From Serpula lacrymans var. lacrymans S7.9 (lineage: Eukaryota; Basidiomycota; Agaricomycetes; Boletales; Serpulaceae), in the NCBI RefSeq assembly GCF_000218685.1, contig NW_006763291.1, forward strand, positions 2,760,308 to 2,824,307: a DNA stretch of 64,000 nucleotides, read 5' to 3'. Below the pieces are notes generated by a model. The model was not told where the DNA came from. It was given only the letters and a program-made list of their open reading frames with translations, and ran no database searches. A program made the translations under genes and the position numbers. This document shows, in pieces, positions 11,055 through 21,921 of this stretch; positions within the stretch are counted from its first letter, which is position 1, and every line of letters begins with the position of its first letter.

Positions 11055-12706
11055 ATGTCTCTGCAGCAAACAAGTCAACCAAGTTTAATATCAAAAATCG
11101 AGGTACGGTTGTCCTGTCCCGAGCTTCCCAGGTTGCTAACAACTGAAACTGGACTTTCAGGTATTCCGGCTCCCACCTCGCTGGCTTTTTGTGCGAGTGG
11201 AGACCGCAGACGGCTATGTCGGTTGGGGAGAGAGCACCCTCGAAGGCCATACTGAGTCCATAGAAGGTGCATTCTCCGATCTCAAAGAGAGATTTGTCGG
11301 TAGCGACGCAGATGCAATCGAAGATATCTGGCACCATGCTTATCGTGCTAGGTTCTACAGGGGCGGTCCTGTGTTGATGGTAACCCTAGTTTACTATCAC
11401 AAACGAACCACACACTTACACACCGTGGTTGATTTAGTCCGCATTATCAGGCCTTGACATTGCTCTATGGGACATCAAAGGCAAGAAGCTTGGAGTCCCA
11501 GTGTGGTCTCTTCTTGGAGGCAAAGTACGCAACCAAATCAAGGTTTACGGTTGGGTTGGAGGCGACAACCCTCAGTCCGTACGTGAGGGTGCACTGTTGC
11601 GAAAAGAGCAGGGATTTACGGCCGTAAAAATGAGCGGCACAGGTGCGACTCATTCCTGGCAGTGTTTGCGTTTCCTCATTCCTTTCTTTCAGGCCCTACT
11701 GGATGGATCGACTCACCTTCCATCTTGAATGGGACCATACAGCGAGTTCAAGAAGTCAAGGCCGTCGGGCTGGATGTTGGTATCGATTTTCATGGACGTC
11801 TCCACAAAGGCATGGCCAAACAGCTTGCCAAGCTACTTGAGCCTTATCAGCCATTATTCATCGAAGGTGAGAAGCATAGGCAATTTTTGAGGCCTTGTAT
11901 TCAACAGCCACGCATCATCAGAGCCACTGTTACCCACGCAGGTTGAAGAAATTGCAGACATAGCTCATGCAGTTTCGACACCTATCGCTTCAGGAGAACG
12001 ACTCTATTCTCGGAGTGACTTTAGGCCATACTTCGAGAAGAAAGCGCTTGATATAGCACAACCAGATGCACGTGGTTATTTGTTGGTAAACAAACGTTGA
12101 ATATTCATTTTCTCTTCTTAGGTATCACACTGCGGAGGGATCAGCGAGCTGCGCAGGATTGCAGCCATGGCCGAAACATATGATGTCGCTTTTGCTCCTC
12201 ATTGTCCCCTTGGGCCGGTTGCTCTTGCCGCTTGTATTCAGGTCGGATTAAATGCTCCTAACTGTGCGTATCCTTTATAATATTGGCTTGGAGATGGGTG
12301 ATATTTTTGGCTTACACACATATCTTAGTTGTCATCCAGGAAATGAGCTGGCAGGCAAGCTATTTCAGAAACATCCACTATCTTATCTTAGTCTGACCCC
12401 TTTCTGATGGTCAGATCCACTATAACAGCGATGACGCCGACTTGTACACGTACTTGGTCGACCCATCGGTCTTCGAAGTGAAAGATGGACATGTTGCAGC
12501 CCTTCAAGGTGAGTGTTCCTGAGTTGCCTGTGTAATGTGGTGATGCGAATGAACTCTAACGCACGGTTTCTCATCCTACAGGAGCTGGATTAGGCATTGA
12601 AATCAACGAAGCCCTGGTCCGGGAACGAGCAGCTGATTGTGTGACACGACCGGCTTGGCGAAATGCTGTGTGTCGAGGTGATGATGGCGGTTTGAGAGAA
12701 TGGTGA
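11055..12706 (+). CDS. Enolase-superfamily sugar-acid dehydratase, D-galactonate dehydratase-like
   Basis: Mg-dependent mandelate racemase/muconate lactonising-type enzyme that dehydrates an aldonic acid to a 2-keto-3-deoxy acid. The ATG opens [17 protein letters not shown], and splicing restores [17 protein letters not shown]. Motifs in order: [53 protein letters not shown] (metal-binding Asp), [15 protein letters not shown] (metal-binding Glu), [27 protein letters not shown] and FAPHCPLGP (catalytic His). It is intron-rich (eight or more exons), including a GC-AG intron at 12068-12121. It ends GGLREW at the TGA at 12704. The chemistry is secure; the substrate (galactonate or another hexonate) is inferred. 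The KduD-like and polyol dehydrogenases 9-10 kb to the left could act in related catabolism. Confidence 0.85.
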
Positions 12707-13011
12707 AGGAGCACACGGGGTTCCGCACAAATCAACGATCTCTGATTATACAAGTTTTACTATCGAATTTCATTATCTTGTAAATTGATATCTTTGTACC
12801 TGTAAAATTTATGGAAGTTGATACCGAGATCTTAGTCCGAGAACATTGTTACCTTGCCGCCATCACAAAGTTGTCACAGTACTGGTACGGTCGGAGTCGA
12901 CACCGAGAAAGGCATAAGCAGCCTCGTTACGGCAATTACATGGTGATAAAGAGATGAAAAGAGCCTAACCCCCGTTTTTTTGGCGCTCTTCTGCAGAGCT
13001 AACCGTTGAGC

Positions 13012-14220
13012 ATGTTCAGGCGTCACAAAATCCCTCCAGAAATCACTGACCATATAATAGACCATCTCCATGAAGATGTTCACAGCCTTACCACCTGCAG
13101 CTTGGTCTGCAAAGAATGGCTTCCTGCATCTCGTCATCATCTATTCTCCTCCATCTCACTTCATCCATGGAAAAAAGACAGTTTTTTGCGACTTGTAGAG
13201 TCACCGATTGCCACGTTTGCGCCGTATGTACGCCGAGTCTACATGCGCGAAGGACGAGGGGCGTATACCTGGGAGAAAAGGTGGTTGAACGAAGCTTTAC
13301 CCCGCATGAAGGCTCTTACACGGGTGGAGACTCTCGAGGTTGAACGTGTCACCTGGGAGTTTCTCGGTACAGAAGCTAGACAGAGCTTTCTGACAATATT
13401 CAAAGGGATCAAGAAGTTGAAGTTGCAGCACTTTGAATTTCGGTCCTTCTGCGACCTCATGCAATTCATCGATGCGTTCCCTGCGTTGGAGGACCTCCAA
13501 TTCGACATCGTGAAGTGGGAAAAAGAGTCTATAGAGCTTGATTCGCCAACCCAATACCATCGACCACCTAATTTACGCGTTTTGTCCCTGTCATGCACTC
13601 GGAAAGCCTCCATCCTGAACTGGATTCAGTCTGGAGAACGCGAACCTGCTGTGCATACCTTACACTTATGGGAGCTATCGGAGAAAGATGTATCCGCTAT
13701 ACCCACATTTCTCTCTTCAGTCGGATCATCTCTCCAGGAATTACACATACGATTTGACGACGATTTCTACTTTGCAGACGGTGTGTATCAAAGCATCACC
13801 TGGTTGGTTCTCGATACTGATTACGACCTAAATGCAGCACTGGATTTGGTTCAACAAATGAAAATTTCGGATGTCACAGAGCTTCGTGCATTCCACGTGC
13901 ATAACTTGTTTCTCGACCAAACTACACCTGACATGGACTGGGTACTGGAACTCTATCGCCATATTCAATCTCCTCATATACAGGAGGTAACCATAGGGCT
14001 GGTTTATGCGGTGTCGGGGCTTGTGTCAGGCCCCGTGGAGAAGATCGACTGGGATAGTCTCGCCGACATACTTTCACAACCTCAATTTGCGGGCTTGCAA
14101 AGTGTGAAAGTGATACTGAATGTCAAAGATGATCTTGGAATGGAGCTGATCAGGCAGCATTTTGCTAAAGTTCGCGACAGAGGGATTCTATCAATTGGCA
14201 CGGCATCTGATTGTGCTTGA
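13012..14220 (+). CDS. F-box domain protein (intronless)
   Basis: A 402-residue single-exon protein. The ATG at 13012 follows a long leader; two codons upstream are open but contain no ATG. The N-terminus reads KIPPEITDHIIDHLHED followed by CSLVCKEWLPASRHHLF, a textbook fungal F-box (residues about 7-50). The remainder resembles the degenerate leucine-rich repeat region of the large agaricomycete F-box families (LRVLSLSC, LHTLHLWEL-like blocks). The F-box should recruit Skp1 in an SCF ubiquitin ligase; the target is unknown. No break is visible. Confidence 0.85.
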   Translation: MFRRHKIPPEITDHIIDHLHEDVHSLTTCSLVCKEWLPASRHHLFSSISLHPWKKDSFLRLVESPIATFAPYVRRVYMREGRGAYTWEKRWLNEALPRMKALTRVETLEVERVTWEFLGTEARQSFLTIFKGIKKLKLQHFEFRSFCDLMQFIDAFPALEDLQFDIVKWEKESIELDSPTQYHRPPNLRVLSLSCTRKASILNWIQSGEREPAVHTLHLWELSEKDVSAIPTFLSSVGSSLQELHIRFDDDFYFADGVYQSITWLVLDTDYDLNAALDLVQQMKISDVTELRAFHVHNLFLDQTTPDMDWVLELYRHIQSPHIQEVTIGLVYAVSGLVSGPVEKIDWDSLADILSQPQFAGLQSVKVILNVKDDLGMELIRQHFAKVRDRGILSIGTASDCA

Positions 14221-15141
14221 TGTTTATTTAATGTATTTAATGTATATATGATGAGTACCAGTGTAATCAAAGTCATGGGGGTATGCTGTAGAACTAGCAG
14301 ATTTCGTTAATAAAATCCAGTCGTACAGTGAGTGATAGGGATCTCAGTCAGATTCAAAAGCGCCAGTTGAGCTCATCCATGAAATCGCTAGACAACGTAT
14401 GTCATGGGAAACATAGAGGTTAGAGCCACCATGAAACTAAAAAGTTTGGGAGCATTGCCTCATCTGCATTGCCAGGATGATGGAAACAACAGAGAATATA
14501 TTGGATGACTTAATGGTCGCAGTGTATGATTTAACCAATGGGAGTGGCGACAGACTTGAAGAAAACATGCATGTTTTTGTCGCAACTATAGCTGAGAGGC
14601 AAGGTAGAATATCACATGGAGACGAACAAAAAGAAACGAGGACATAACTTGAACTATCTCGTAGAATCCTCAAAACTCCGGTGTTGGGGGTAGAGATCAA
14701 TCCTTTTAAGTACTGTGACGAATATAGCTAGCATGGTTGAATGTCAGATTTTGTAGAGGTGGCATGGATCTTTCGGGTGAAGAAGTGATATGCTTGTCAA
14801 CATTAACTCACTGATATCGAAGGTAACAATGATACACCACGATGAGCAACCAAAAATCGCGCTGATACACAGTTATGATACTTTCAATGCAAAGACCTCG
14901 AGCCCAAAGACAGTTGGGTCGAGGAATGAGACTATGCCACGACTCTGTCAGTTATGCATATGAGGCCATAGTGTTTGATAGAAAGAATGAAAGAAACGGT
15001 AGCTCCATTCAAGGGCGCTTATCGAGGTTCCCACGCTGCTTGGTGCTTTTGCGCAGAAACGAAACCCTCAAGCGTCGTCTTGGTTCAAGTTCTGCATTCA
15101 TCATTGGATTATATTTACTTTGAAGCATATTCGTTGCGGAC
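14221..15141. other. Gene-free spacer
   Basis: This 0.9-kb interval holds the F-box 3' flank and the SRRM1 promoter. Open frames at 14437-14700 (minus) and 14875-15175 (plus) have no motif, and the latter overlaps the real SRRM1 start out of frame. Nothing else was seen. Confidence 0.4.
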
Positions 15142-16908
15142 ATGGCTGACGCTGGTAAGTCATCTAAAGCTCTGAGGTTTACACCTCGTTCTTAAGGTTC
15201 TTGTAACAGGCTTTTTTAAGGGTACTTCAGCCGACCAGGATCGGAGGTTCTCTGACAAAGAGCTAAAACTCTTGAAATCCATGAAATTCCCTGCCGAGTT
15301 CGACAAAAAGGTTTGTTGAATGTGTGTTAGGGAGTATCTCTTATTTGTTAACACCCTTTCTTCACTGAAGGTTGATATGCGTAAGGTTAATGTGCAGGTT
15401 ATAAGACCTTGGATTGCAAAGAAGGTCGTAGAACTTGTTGGCCTCGAAGACGAAGTCGTCGTCGAATATGCAATGGGCCTTCTTGAAGATCCTGATCAGC
15501 CGGTAAGCACGCCATTGGCACCAGTTTATCGCACTCGTTTACAAGTCCTTTGTCCTCAGACTCCTGATCCTAAAAAGATGCAGATAAATTTGACAGGTTT
15601 TCTAACTAACTCAACATCTTCTTTCATGATTGCCCTGTGGAACTTACTGTTAGAAGCTCAAGAATCTCCGGCAGGAGTACCTCGTACTTTTGTTGAAGAG
15701 AAAAAAGAAGAAATGAGAAAAGCAAAAGAAGGTGACACTCGAGCTTTGAACGAAAGAGACCGCAGAGCTCGTTTGGATGATGTTCGTCAAAATGATCGTG
15801 GCTACAGGGGTGGTGGGAGAGGAAGGGGCAGAGGTAGAGGTAGAGGTGGGTTCGATGATGACCGCGGTGGCAGAGGGCGCGATAGCGGCTGGGGTGCTCG
15901 TGGAGGAGGTGTAAGTCCTTTTTATCGTTTCGCATAATTTGCTATCTGACGTTGCATATTCAGCGCCCTCCCCGTCGGATGTCCCGATCCCCTCCTCCTC
16001 GCCGCCGCTCTGTCTCCGGTTCTCCGCCCTTTGATGCACGGAGTTCACGCTCTCCACCTCCGATGCGTAGGTTCCGTGAGCCGCCTCCTCGAAGGCGGTC
16101 ATTCTCTCGTTCTCCACCTTCTCGTGCCTCCCGTCCCTCACGCGCCTCACGTTCCCCGCCTCCTCGTTCCCCTCCTCCACGCAGGCGCAGGCGTTCCCCA
16201 ACCCGTTCTCCTTCTAGGTCTCGTTCACCCCCACCGCGGCGCAGGGTGAGGTCGCCTTCTTATTCTCCTCCTCCTAGGGAAGCTAGACGCTATGGAGGCC
16301 GAGATAGTCGCAGCCCTCCACCTCGTAGACGTCGCCTATCTCCTAGGTCTCCTTCGCGCTCAGTCAGTCGTTCTCGGTCGCCTCCTCCACGAAGTTACGG
16401 TAGGAGGAGAAGCCCGAGCCCCCCAAGAGGAAATAGGCGAATGAGTATCTCAAGGTCGAGGTCGAGGTCTCCTGTTTCCCCGCCGCCGAGGCGACGAGAC
16501 AGTAAGGAGAGACCCAGAGATTCCGGAAGAAGGAAGTTCAGTCGGACCCCAAGTGTAAGCCGCTCACCCGCCAATCGACGCCCACCGCCTCCAGCACGAG
16601 ATGTCAGTATGGACGTCGACGATCTTCCTCACAACCCAAAGGGTGAATTGAAAATTAAGGGTCAAGCCAAAGTTGAGAAGCGCAAAAGTAAATGGGAAGG
16701 GGAGGCTGAAGGTGTCGGTATTGGATCTTTTCCTTCTAGCAATTCATCCTCTAAAATCTGGAATTTCCAGCGAAAAGGTAAATCCACAGCAGAGAAACTG
16801 GAACTGGAAAAAAGAGAAAACGAGTTGAAAGAAAAGGCGCTCCGAAATAAAGTTATAAGAACTCGCAAGGGTAGTGTTGGTGCTCCCTCCGTGGTAGCTG
16901 ATTCTTGA
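15142..16908 (+). CDS. SRRM1: SRRM1-like splicing coactivator (PWI domain plus RS-rich tail)
   Basis: Nuclear pre-mRNA splicing/mRNA export factor of the SRm160 type. The ATG at 15142 begins a tiny first exon (MADAG) spliced to FFKGTSADQDRRF, which matches the highly conserved N-terminus of animal SRRM1. The PWI domain (about residues 20-130) reads VDMRKVNVQVIRPWIAKKV ... KMQINLTGFL ... LWNLLLEAQESPAGVP. Then come an acidic/basic helix (FVEEKKEEMRKAKE), an RGG block (GGGRGRGRGRGRGGFDDD) and about 200 residues of RS/SP/PPR repeats that bind RNA and other SR proteins. The C-terminus (VEKRKSKWEGE, then a KR-rich helix) may be specific to fungi. Introns are canonical. Identification is very secure. 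Confidence 0.93.
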
Positions 16909-17620
16909 ACCGTGCGGGGCTACATAGGTATCGTGGACTTGGCAAGTGCTTCATGCTATCATTTCTTGTTACCTCCGGTGATAAAAATTTGCTTAAATAT
17001 GTATATGCAGTGTATGTTTCCGTTTCAACCTGTTAAATACAAGTCATGCGTACCCTTTCAGTTGCTTGGTTTCATTATGAATGCGCAAGTCTGATTGTAT
17101 GCTTCAATAGCACAGATGATCGATAGGATCCACATTTACACAACACTTGGCACTATCACGACATCTGCAATAGTATCCTGGCTAGTGCAGTGCGTCTTAT
17201 TTGACATTAATTCGGATAATTTCCGGATAGTAGCTTTCCGACAATCGAATATCTTCCAAGAGCTAACCCGCCAATGTCTCGCAGAACTATGTTTTTCCGA
17301 GAATCGCATATGCTCTGTAAAACCTTCTAAACATTGACAAGCTGTATCCGCTCGCCTAACGACAACTCGCCGTTGACTTTCTTCATCGATTCTCCACGAT
17401 TATTCCCCTAGGCTGGCATTTTCTTTTTGAGATCACCTGATGGGATTTCGCGGAAATATCTCTCCAGTATATCATGACAATATCTACTTCGGTGTAGACT
17501 AACTGATGTAATGACACTTGTATTATAGCCTACGAGACATTATAAAACTCTGCGGATACTCAATGCCAAAGGTATCGCCATCCTCTCGAGCACTGCGTGA
17601 TTTGACTGGGAAAATCTACA
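16909..17620. other. Intergenic region with AA9 promoter
   Basis: About 0.7 kb with no gene. The only clear element is the TATA box at 17541. The open frame at 17095-17337 shows no homology that I recognise. Confidence 0.4.
17541..17547 (+). promoter_or_regulatory. TATA box of the AA9 LPMO gene
   Basis: The sequence TATAAAA lies 80 bp upstream of the ATG at 17621. That spacing is typical of strongly regulated secreted-enzyme genes in fungi. Confidence 0.5.
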
Positions 17621-18960
17621 ATGCTTCTTTCACTCGCCGCTACTGTTTGTTTTGTTGTATCTGTTACTGCCCATGCCACTTTTCAAGATCTGTGGATTAA
17701 CGGGGTGGACTATTCTGAGGCTTGCGTGCGCATGCCCCTGAGTAACTCGCCTGTCACCGATGTCAGCAGCACTGTGAGTACTCCGATAGCGCTCACAATA
17801 ACATTGGTTTTGAACAGGATTGATAGGACCTTACGTGCAACGTGAATCCTACTCCAAGCTCGGGAATATGTCCCGTAAACCGTATGTTATTATTCGTCAC
17901 CGCCTGCTCGTCTCAGTTTCTTATGCATGGCGTGCTTTAGCTGGAGATGCAGTGACTGTCGAAATGCACCAGCAGCCTGGCGATCGTTCCTGCTCTACCC
18001 AAGCTATTGGGGGGAACCACTACGGCCCAATCAATGTAACAATCTATCACAGTTCTCCCCACCCCGTGATCTATGCTGAGGGTCTTTTCAGATTTATATG
18101 GCTAAAGTCTCTGATGCTACTACTGCTGTTGGCTCCAGCGCGGCCTGGTTCAAAGTCTCTGAGATAGGTCTTCCTTCAGATGATCCTGATTATTGGGGGA
18201 CTGGTGAGAATTTTATTTCCTCATGATTTCCGAAATTTATAAATGCGTTTTAGAGGTTCTCAATGTAAGAGCTTGCTACAAGAAAATAGTGATAGTTCAT
18301 TAACTTGTCTTGGTACTAGGACAACTGTGGGCACTATACCTTCACGGTTCCTCAGAATATTGAGCCTGGCAACTATCTGTTACGTGCTGAAGTCATTGGT
18401 AAGTCTTGGGATTCCCTTTGCTCATTTCTAACTCCTCATGCAAAGCGTCATCCAATCATAGCTCTTCACGTAGCCAGTTCTGAGGGTGGTGCTCAGTTAG
18501 TCCTCATTACTCTTATGTCATATTATCTTATTAACGAAATGACAAAACAGATTTTACATGTCGTGCTATCAGATTAACGTTCGTCCATTCCTTTTGGAGC
18601 ACTATAACTGAACTTTATCGGTTGGACACGTAATGATGTAGGTTGGGGGCTCTGGAACTGTTTCTCCGCCTACCGTCAATATTCCTGGAGCCTACAGCCC
18701 GACTGACCCTGGAATCCTGATTAATATCTATCAACAGTTAGATGCATACACGAGTAAGTTTTCTTACTGGAACACTTTCGAAAGCCCTACTGAGTTTTTA
18801 CTCTGTGATAGTCCCTGGCCCCGCCCCCTACGGCACGACCTCTCCAGCTGTTGCGGCAACCCCTTGGCCCACCACTGCCACTTGGAGCACAGCGCTTCAG
18901 CCTTCGACAACAACAACCACGATGCCTGCCGCTGGAACTACCGGCATTGGGAGGGCCTGA
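17621..18960 (+). CDS. AA9 lytic polysaccharide monooxygenase (GH61), secreted
   Basis: Copper enzyme that oxidatively cleaves cellulose or related glucans outside the cell. The ATG at 17621 gives a 17-residue signal peptide (MLLSLAATVCFVVSVTA); cleavage leaves His1 of HATFQDLWING, the first ligand of the copper histidine brace. At least seven short introns must be removed: DVSST joins DLTCNVNPTPSSGICPVN, then PGDAVTVEMHQQPGDRSC, GGNHYGPIN (second copper His region), IYMAKVSDA, DNCGHYTFTVPQNI, YLLRAEVIALH and QFYMSCYQINV (axial Tyr). The C-terminus is a short Thr/Ser/Pro tail (STTTTTMPAAG) with no cellulose-binding module. One intron appears to use the donor GTTCGT. All active-site residues are present, so it is probably functional. 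Confidence 0.92.
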
Positions 18961-19301
18961 AAGCTGTGTGATATTATGAAGTCCCTGCTAACTACTTTTG
19001 TGTACAAATAATCTGTATCTATGCACGAAACGGTTGCGAGCTTCAAGTTCATGGTGCAATGTATTGTTTTTGAAAATGGAAGTCGCAAGTGTGTAGATAA
19101 TAAGGAGCACGTGTGGATTTCACCACGGTTATAATTACCAACTGTGAATCTGCCAAGTAAGATGGCCCGGGTTGACGTTTGTTTTTCACCCAGGCGACCG
19201 TCCCAATGAGAACAATCTTGCTGGTCAACATTTCTCTCAGCCCACTCTTCCTCTAGGTGCCACGATATCGCACATCTAATTCGTCCGACAAAACAAGCCC
19301 T

Positions 19302-20088
19302 ATGTCCTCCTCCTCGGGCTCTCTTGTCTCAACCGCGACGACGAGCTCATCGTCCAGCAGCAGTACCGCATCCCCAGCAAGCAGCTCTTCGGGTGGAAAC
19401 AGCAGCGCAAACTATTTCTTCGGCTTTCTCATCACCTTCATCGCTCTTCTGCTCATCTTCGTGGGATGCGGCATCGGCTCTCGAAGGGGCTTCAGGATTC
19501 GCACTGGCGAGTCATGGGACGAAGCTGTGCAAAGGGCAAAATTTGTGGAGAAGCAGACTAGACCAGCATTTTGGGAGACTTGGTTGAAGAGCTTGGACGA
19601 CCAGGATTCGTGGAATTGGCGGACGATCATGGTGCGTCTATCTCTTCTCTTCACGCCGGGGGTACTTCCGACGATACCCTCATGCCTTCTCGCATGACCT
19701 CTGATGCAAACCTGCCTTACAGCCGATATCGGCCACCCTAATGCGTGGTGATTCCATTCCAAGAATTAAGGAGGGGACGTCAGCATACTCGGCGGAGAGT
19801 GCGACGTCTGATGGCCTGGCTGCACCGGTGTCCATCAGTGGACTGCGACCACGCACATTGCGCTCACTCATTCCAGGCAGAAAGCAAAACAAGATACCAG
19901 ATAAGCCTGACGGTCTGCCAGAGGCTGTTCAGGTCGCAGTCATGATTGCGATGCCTTCTCCTATCCGTCTGACCAATAATACCTCTGGTATGGAAGGGAG
20001 TTCAGAGCAACCATCAACCGGCGAGCGTGGAGAGTATCAAATTGGAGTCATTTCCGTGCCTTGGGAACATGGTGAATTGGCTCAATGA
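19302..20088 (+). CDS. Single-pass membrane protein with Ser-rich ectodomain, function unknown
   Basis: The ATG at 19302 is the first true methionine; the frame is open a little further up only from a GTG. Residues 1-45 are almost all Ser/Thr/Ala/Gly. A strong transmembrane span follows (FFGFLITFIALLLIFVGCGI), then RSRRGFRIRTGE-like basic cytosolic sequence. One intron follows TIM and rejoins at PISATLMRGDSIP. The C-terminal tail is hydrophilic and ends ISVPWEHGELAQ. Similar Ser-rich one-span proteins are common in agaricomycetes, but I recognise no enzymatic domain. A role at the cell surface is a guess. Confidence 0.75.
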
Positions 20089-20292
20089 TGCTTCTTGTAG
20101 GATATACAGATATATGATGATTATAGTATCGGACTTGGTTTTATTATCTATCTACTAATTTCAACTGTCACTCTGTACTGGTATCGCAATGCTTGGTTTA
20201 TTATGTGTCTATTAGTATTAGCAATATTATTCGTTCTAGCTTCATGTTCTTCAGTTGATTAATACATAGAAGCAGCTCAAAACGAAATCATA

Positions 20293-21921
20293 TCACGCCC
20301 AATTTTGACCAACACCTCTGCCTGCTTCGACACAGTCACCTACACTGACCCCACCAACTCCTGCTCCAACGACTTCCAGTCGTCCGCTCCAGGGCTCTTG
20401 CTCGAGTACTTGTTTCAGGTCCTTCATCCGCTCTACGTGACCTACTCCCAGCATCGGTATACAGTTAGCATTTGAATGTATGCGCACTGCTAGTGGCTGA
20501 GGTAGAGACACGCCCAGATGGATAGATAAGTTGCGTAAGATGGTAGAAATCTCGACGTGTGCCGGTGAGATGGGATAGGGCCCACCAAGCATAACCGTCA
20601 ATTTGACGATTCCATCCACATTGTCTTGGGACGCGGTCGCTGACGAGTCAAATACACAGCCTAAAATTCCGGCATCTTCTGCAGTATACCCGCTATCAGG
20701 CCGTGGGACGAGGTAGCCAAACCCTGGAGGATGCAGTGAAGATCCAGACGGTGCAGAAAATACCAAGTTCACGACTGTCACGGAAGTGTAAGGGTTTGTT
20801 TTTAGATGAGGAAGGGCAAGTGTCGGCGGTAGAAGAGAGTGCAAACGTGGTAGTGGTAGTGCTGATACTACATGAGTCGGATGCAATGTTTCGTTTGAGA
20901 CAGTGGTCACCTGCGCCAAAAGCATATGAAAAAAATACATATATATACAGCGGATAATAATAGAAAATTACCTCGAATCCTTTACTTCCTGAACTAAGAC
21001 GTAGGGATGTGACACCTACGCCGCTATATACCCTTACATTTGGCTTCTTCCTGATCTCCCGTGCCAAGGTGTCAGTGAGCGAACCAATACCATCCTTAAA
21101 CGAGTACACAGATACGTCCCGCATCAAGTCCATCACGTCTCCTAGCTCGTAATGATGGTTGGTATTCGTTTCTGTTTTCCGTACTGGTCGCAAGAATCCC
21201 ATACTGACGCTTCCGCTGCCCCTATCCTCCGACTCCCACATGGACGGAAACGCAGCACGTAAACTTAGCATACGAGAATCGGCGGCATATATACCATGTA
21301 TAATTGCGCTTCCAAATGTCCTTGCTATTTTTTCACCGAATCTACGTGCCAAGAACGAGTCGACAGACTCGTCGGATATCGGTGGTCTATTTCGTCGGCT
21401 AAAAATGTCGCGCATACCACCAAGTAGCATGGTCCGGCCAAGTGAAGAAAACGGCATAGAAAGCAGGGAGGATGGAATTTTCTCTAGGCCGGCATGGTTA
21501 GGAATGCGGAGATAGCGATTCCTGGCTGCTGGCGATGACTTTGAGACGGTCACAAGCGAGGACTTCAAGTCCAATAGGTTGATCTGGCCTTGGTGTAGCC
21601 AAGTTAGCAATCATACACAGAAAGTCAACAAGAAGGGGAGCTGTGATATTTTTATCAGGGGGTCTACAATCTTGAACTTACAAGTTCCAAGACGGACTTC
21701 GCATTTGGCCTCAATGTCCGTGGGCCTGCTTCTATTACAACAATGCCTTCTTTTCCATCAGCCCCTTTGACCTGAATACGCTTAGTACGAGCCCATCCAC
21801 CCAGCCGTGTCTCCTTGTCCAGTAACGTGATTAGCGAGTTTGGAAAACGACGAGATAAATGAAATGCAGATGATAAGCCTGTAAGCCCGCCACCAAGGAT
21901 AGCAATGTGAGCAGGCGCCAT
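20293..21921 (-). CDS. HEM14: Protoporphyrinogen oxidase (heme biosynthesis)
   Basis: FAD enzyme of the mitochondrial inner membrane that oxidises protoporphyrinogen IX to protoporphyrin IX, the penultimate heme step. The ATG at 21921 opens MAPAHIAILGGGLTGLSSAF, the dinucleotide-binding GxGxxG. Next are LDKETRLGGWARTKR and VIEAGPRTLRP, then after an intron FLARRFGEKIARTFGSAIIHGIYAADSRMLS, a strongly conserved PPOX block. After a second intron come VVSALPLPRLHSLLPP, FGYLVP and the flavin-binding end GVGGVSVGDCVEAGRGV. It has three exons and normal length, ending at the TGA at 20293-20295. No defect is visible. Confidence 0.92.

Noticed and set aside
15624..16201. Long minus-strand frames opposite the SRRM1 gene
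   Set aside because: They are the complement of RS/RGG repeats, which are naturally open on both strands; the plus strand has the conserved PWI protein.
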